From: Uranotaenia lowii
Lineage: Eukaryota > Arthropoda > Insecta > Diptera > Culicidae
Length of the DNA stretch: 64,000 nt
Reading direction: 5' to 3'
NCBI RefSeq assembly: GCF_029784155.1
Contig: NC_073691.1
Location: forward strand, 62,922,822 to 62,986,821
Position 1 is the first letter of the stretch; each line of letters starts with the position of its first letter. This document shows positions 63,516-64,000 of this stretch, one piece after another. A model generated the notes under the pieces. It searched no databases. It worked only from the letters and a program-made list of their open reading frames with translations, and was not told the origin of the DNA. The translations under genes were made by a program, and so were the position numbers.

Positions 63516-64000
63516 CGAGAGAGATAAACACTGAAAGAAGGGGCCAAGTTTGCATCAATTGCTCAAAAAATGTCTTCACAATAGGAAGCATTGCTGAAAT
63601 AATGCTTCTTATGGAGTCCGATGCATCAAAAAACGAAAGCAGTCCATTCACAATATCGGACAGCTTGAAAAGTCCCATTTGGACAGTCACCGCAGAAGAG
63701 CTAGTGTTAGGTGTTGGGTGTTTTGATGTTCCTGCGACTGCAGGATCATTGGAAGATGTAGTTTTCCCGCGAAAACCAGGCGGGATTTGGTTCTCCTTAT
63801 CCACTGAAGATTTCTTACCACTGCTGATTGATGAGCTGATTAGAGGGACCTTTTTAGGAATTTTAGGAGAAGTTACCTTTGAACGCTTCCGGGAGCTCCC
63901 TAACAAGAATGATGGCTGTTCTTCATCAGTTGTATCTGTGGCACCGTCGTCAACCGGCAGTACAGAAAAAACATTGTTTGAGAGAGATTCTACCGGAGGA
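63508..64000 (-). CDS. I-clade LINE copy 3, ORF1 C-terminal part (partial)
   Basis: Open from the window edge (64000) to TAA at 63508. Contains VFSVLPVDD, SSRKRSKVTSPKIPKKVP, NQIPPGFRGK and the hydrophobic C-terminal block (FKLSDIVNGLLSFFD, PIVKTFFEQLMQTWPLLSVF) shared with copy 1. The zinc-knuckle region should lie just outside the window. Confidence 0.88.
   Translation of the reverse strand, partial: PPVESLSNNVFSVLPVDDGATDTTDEEQPSFLLGSSRKRSKVTSPKIPKKVPLISSSISSGKKSSVDKENQIPPGFRGKTTSSNDPAVAGTSKHPTPNTSSSAVTVQMGLFKLSDIVNGLLSFFDASDSIRSIISAMLPIVKTFFEQLMQTWPLLSVFISLDG

Overview
The window reads as AT-rich, repeat-rich insect nuclear DNA, most likely from a dipteran with a large transposon-loaded genome such as an Aedes- or Culex-type mosquito. 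The grounds are short canonical GT-AG introns, I-clade and RTE-clade LINEs, Mag-type Ty3/gypsy and copia elements, many MITEs, and insect-style host genes. Species was not established. All homology calls were made by eye from motifs; no database was searched.

Host genes. On the minus strand at 2.25-2.68 kb lie the first two exons of a secreted CLIP-domain protein. At 12.03-12.58 kb (+) is a complete two-exon gene for a small secreted protein whose C-terminal half resembles the bacterial 3D (three-aspartate, RlpA-like barrel) domain. At 24.96-27.30 kb (-) is a complete three-exon polypeptide GalNAc-transferase of 597 aa, the best-supported host gene here.

Repeats, 1-12 kb: a degenerate ~150-bp tandem array; a foldback element whose arms carry tRNA-like Pol III boxes and which hosts a 238-bp hairpin MITE; a second inverted repeat with ~600-bp arms; smaller MITEs; and a LINE fragment. 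At 12.97-22.4 kb one RTE-type LINE is split by two later insertions. One (14.26-16.17 kb) has interlocked inverted repeats. The other (16.43-21.69 kb) carries a decayed holocytochrome-c synthase (HCCS) segment and the 3' exons of an unknown protein. At 27.77-29.75 kb sits a 2-kb non-autonomous copia-like element with identical 114-bp LTRs and a chimeric interior.

Repeats, 31-64 kb. A full-length I-clade LINE (31.5-38.1 kb, -) has its RNase H region split by a 786-bp MITE. A Mag-like gypsy element (38.98-50.36 kb, +) has its gag interrupted by a second I-clade LINE (39.90-46.07 kb, +). The gypsy element lies inside a decayed, intron-bearing RECQL-like helicase sequence (pieces at 38.85-38.98, 50.37-50.67 and 52.9-53.2 kb, -). 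That sequence is followed by a decayed CYFIP/Sra-1-like sequence (53.4-54.1 kb, -). A third I-clade LINE (54.12-57.64 and 63.21 kb to the window edge, -) is split by a 5.57-kb element with TTA target duplication. This element carries an apparently intact four-exon gene with two Myb/SANT-like regions.

The genes do not form one pathway. What links them is layered insertion: nearly every element can be dated relative to its neighbours by target-site duplications, and several insertions carry or interrupt broken host-gene copies.
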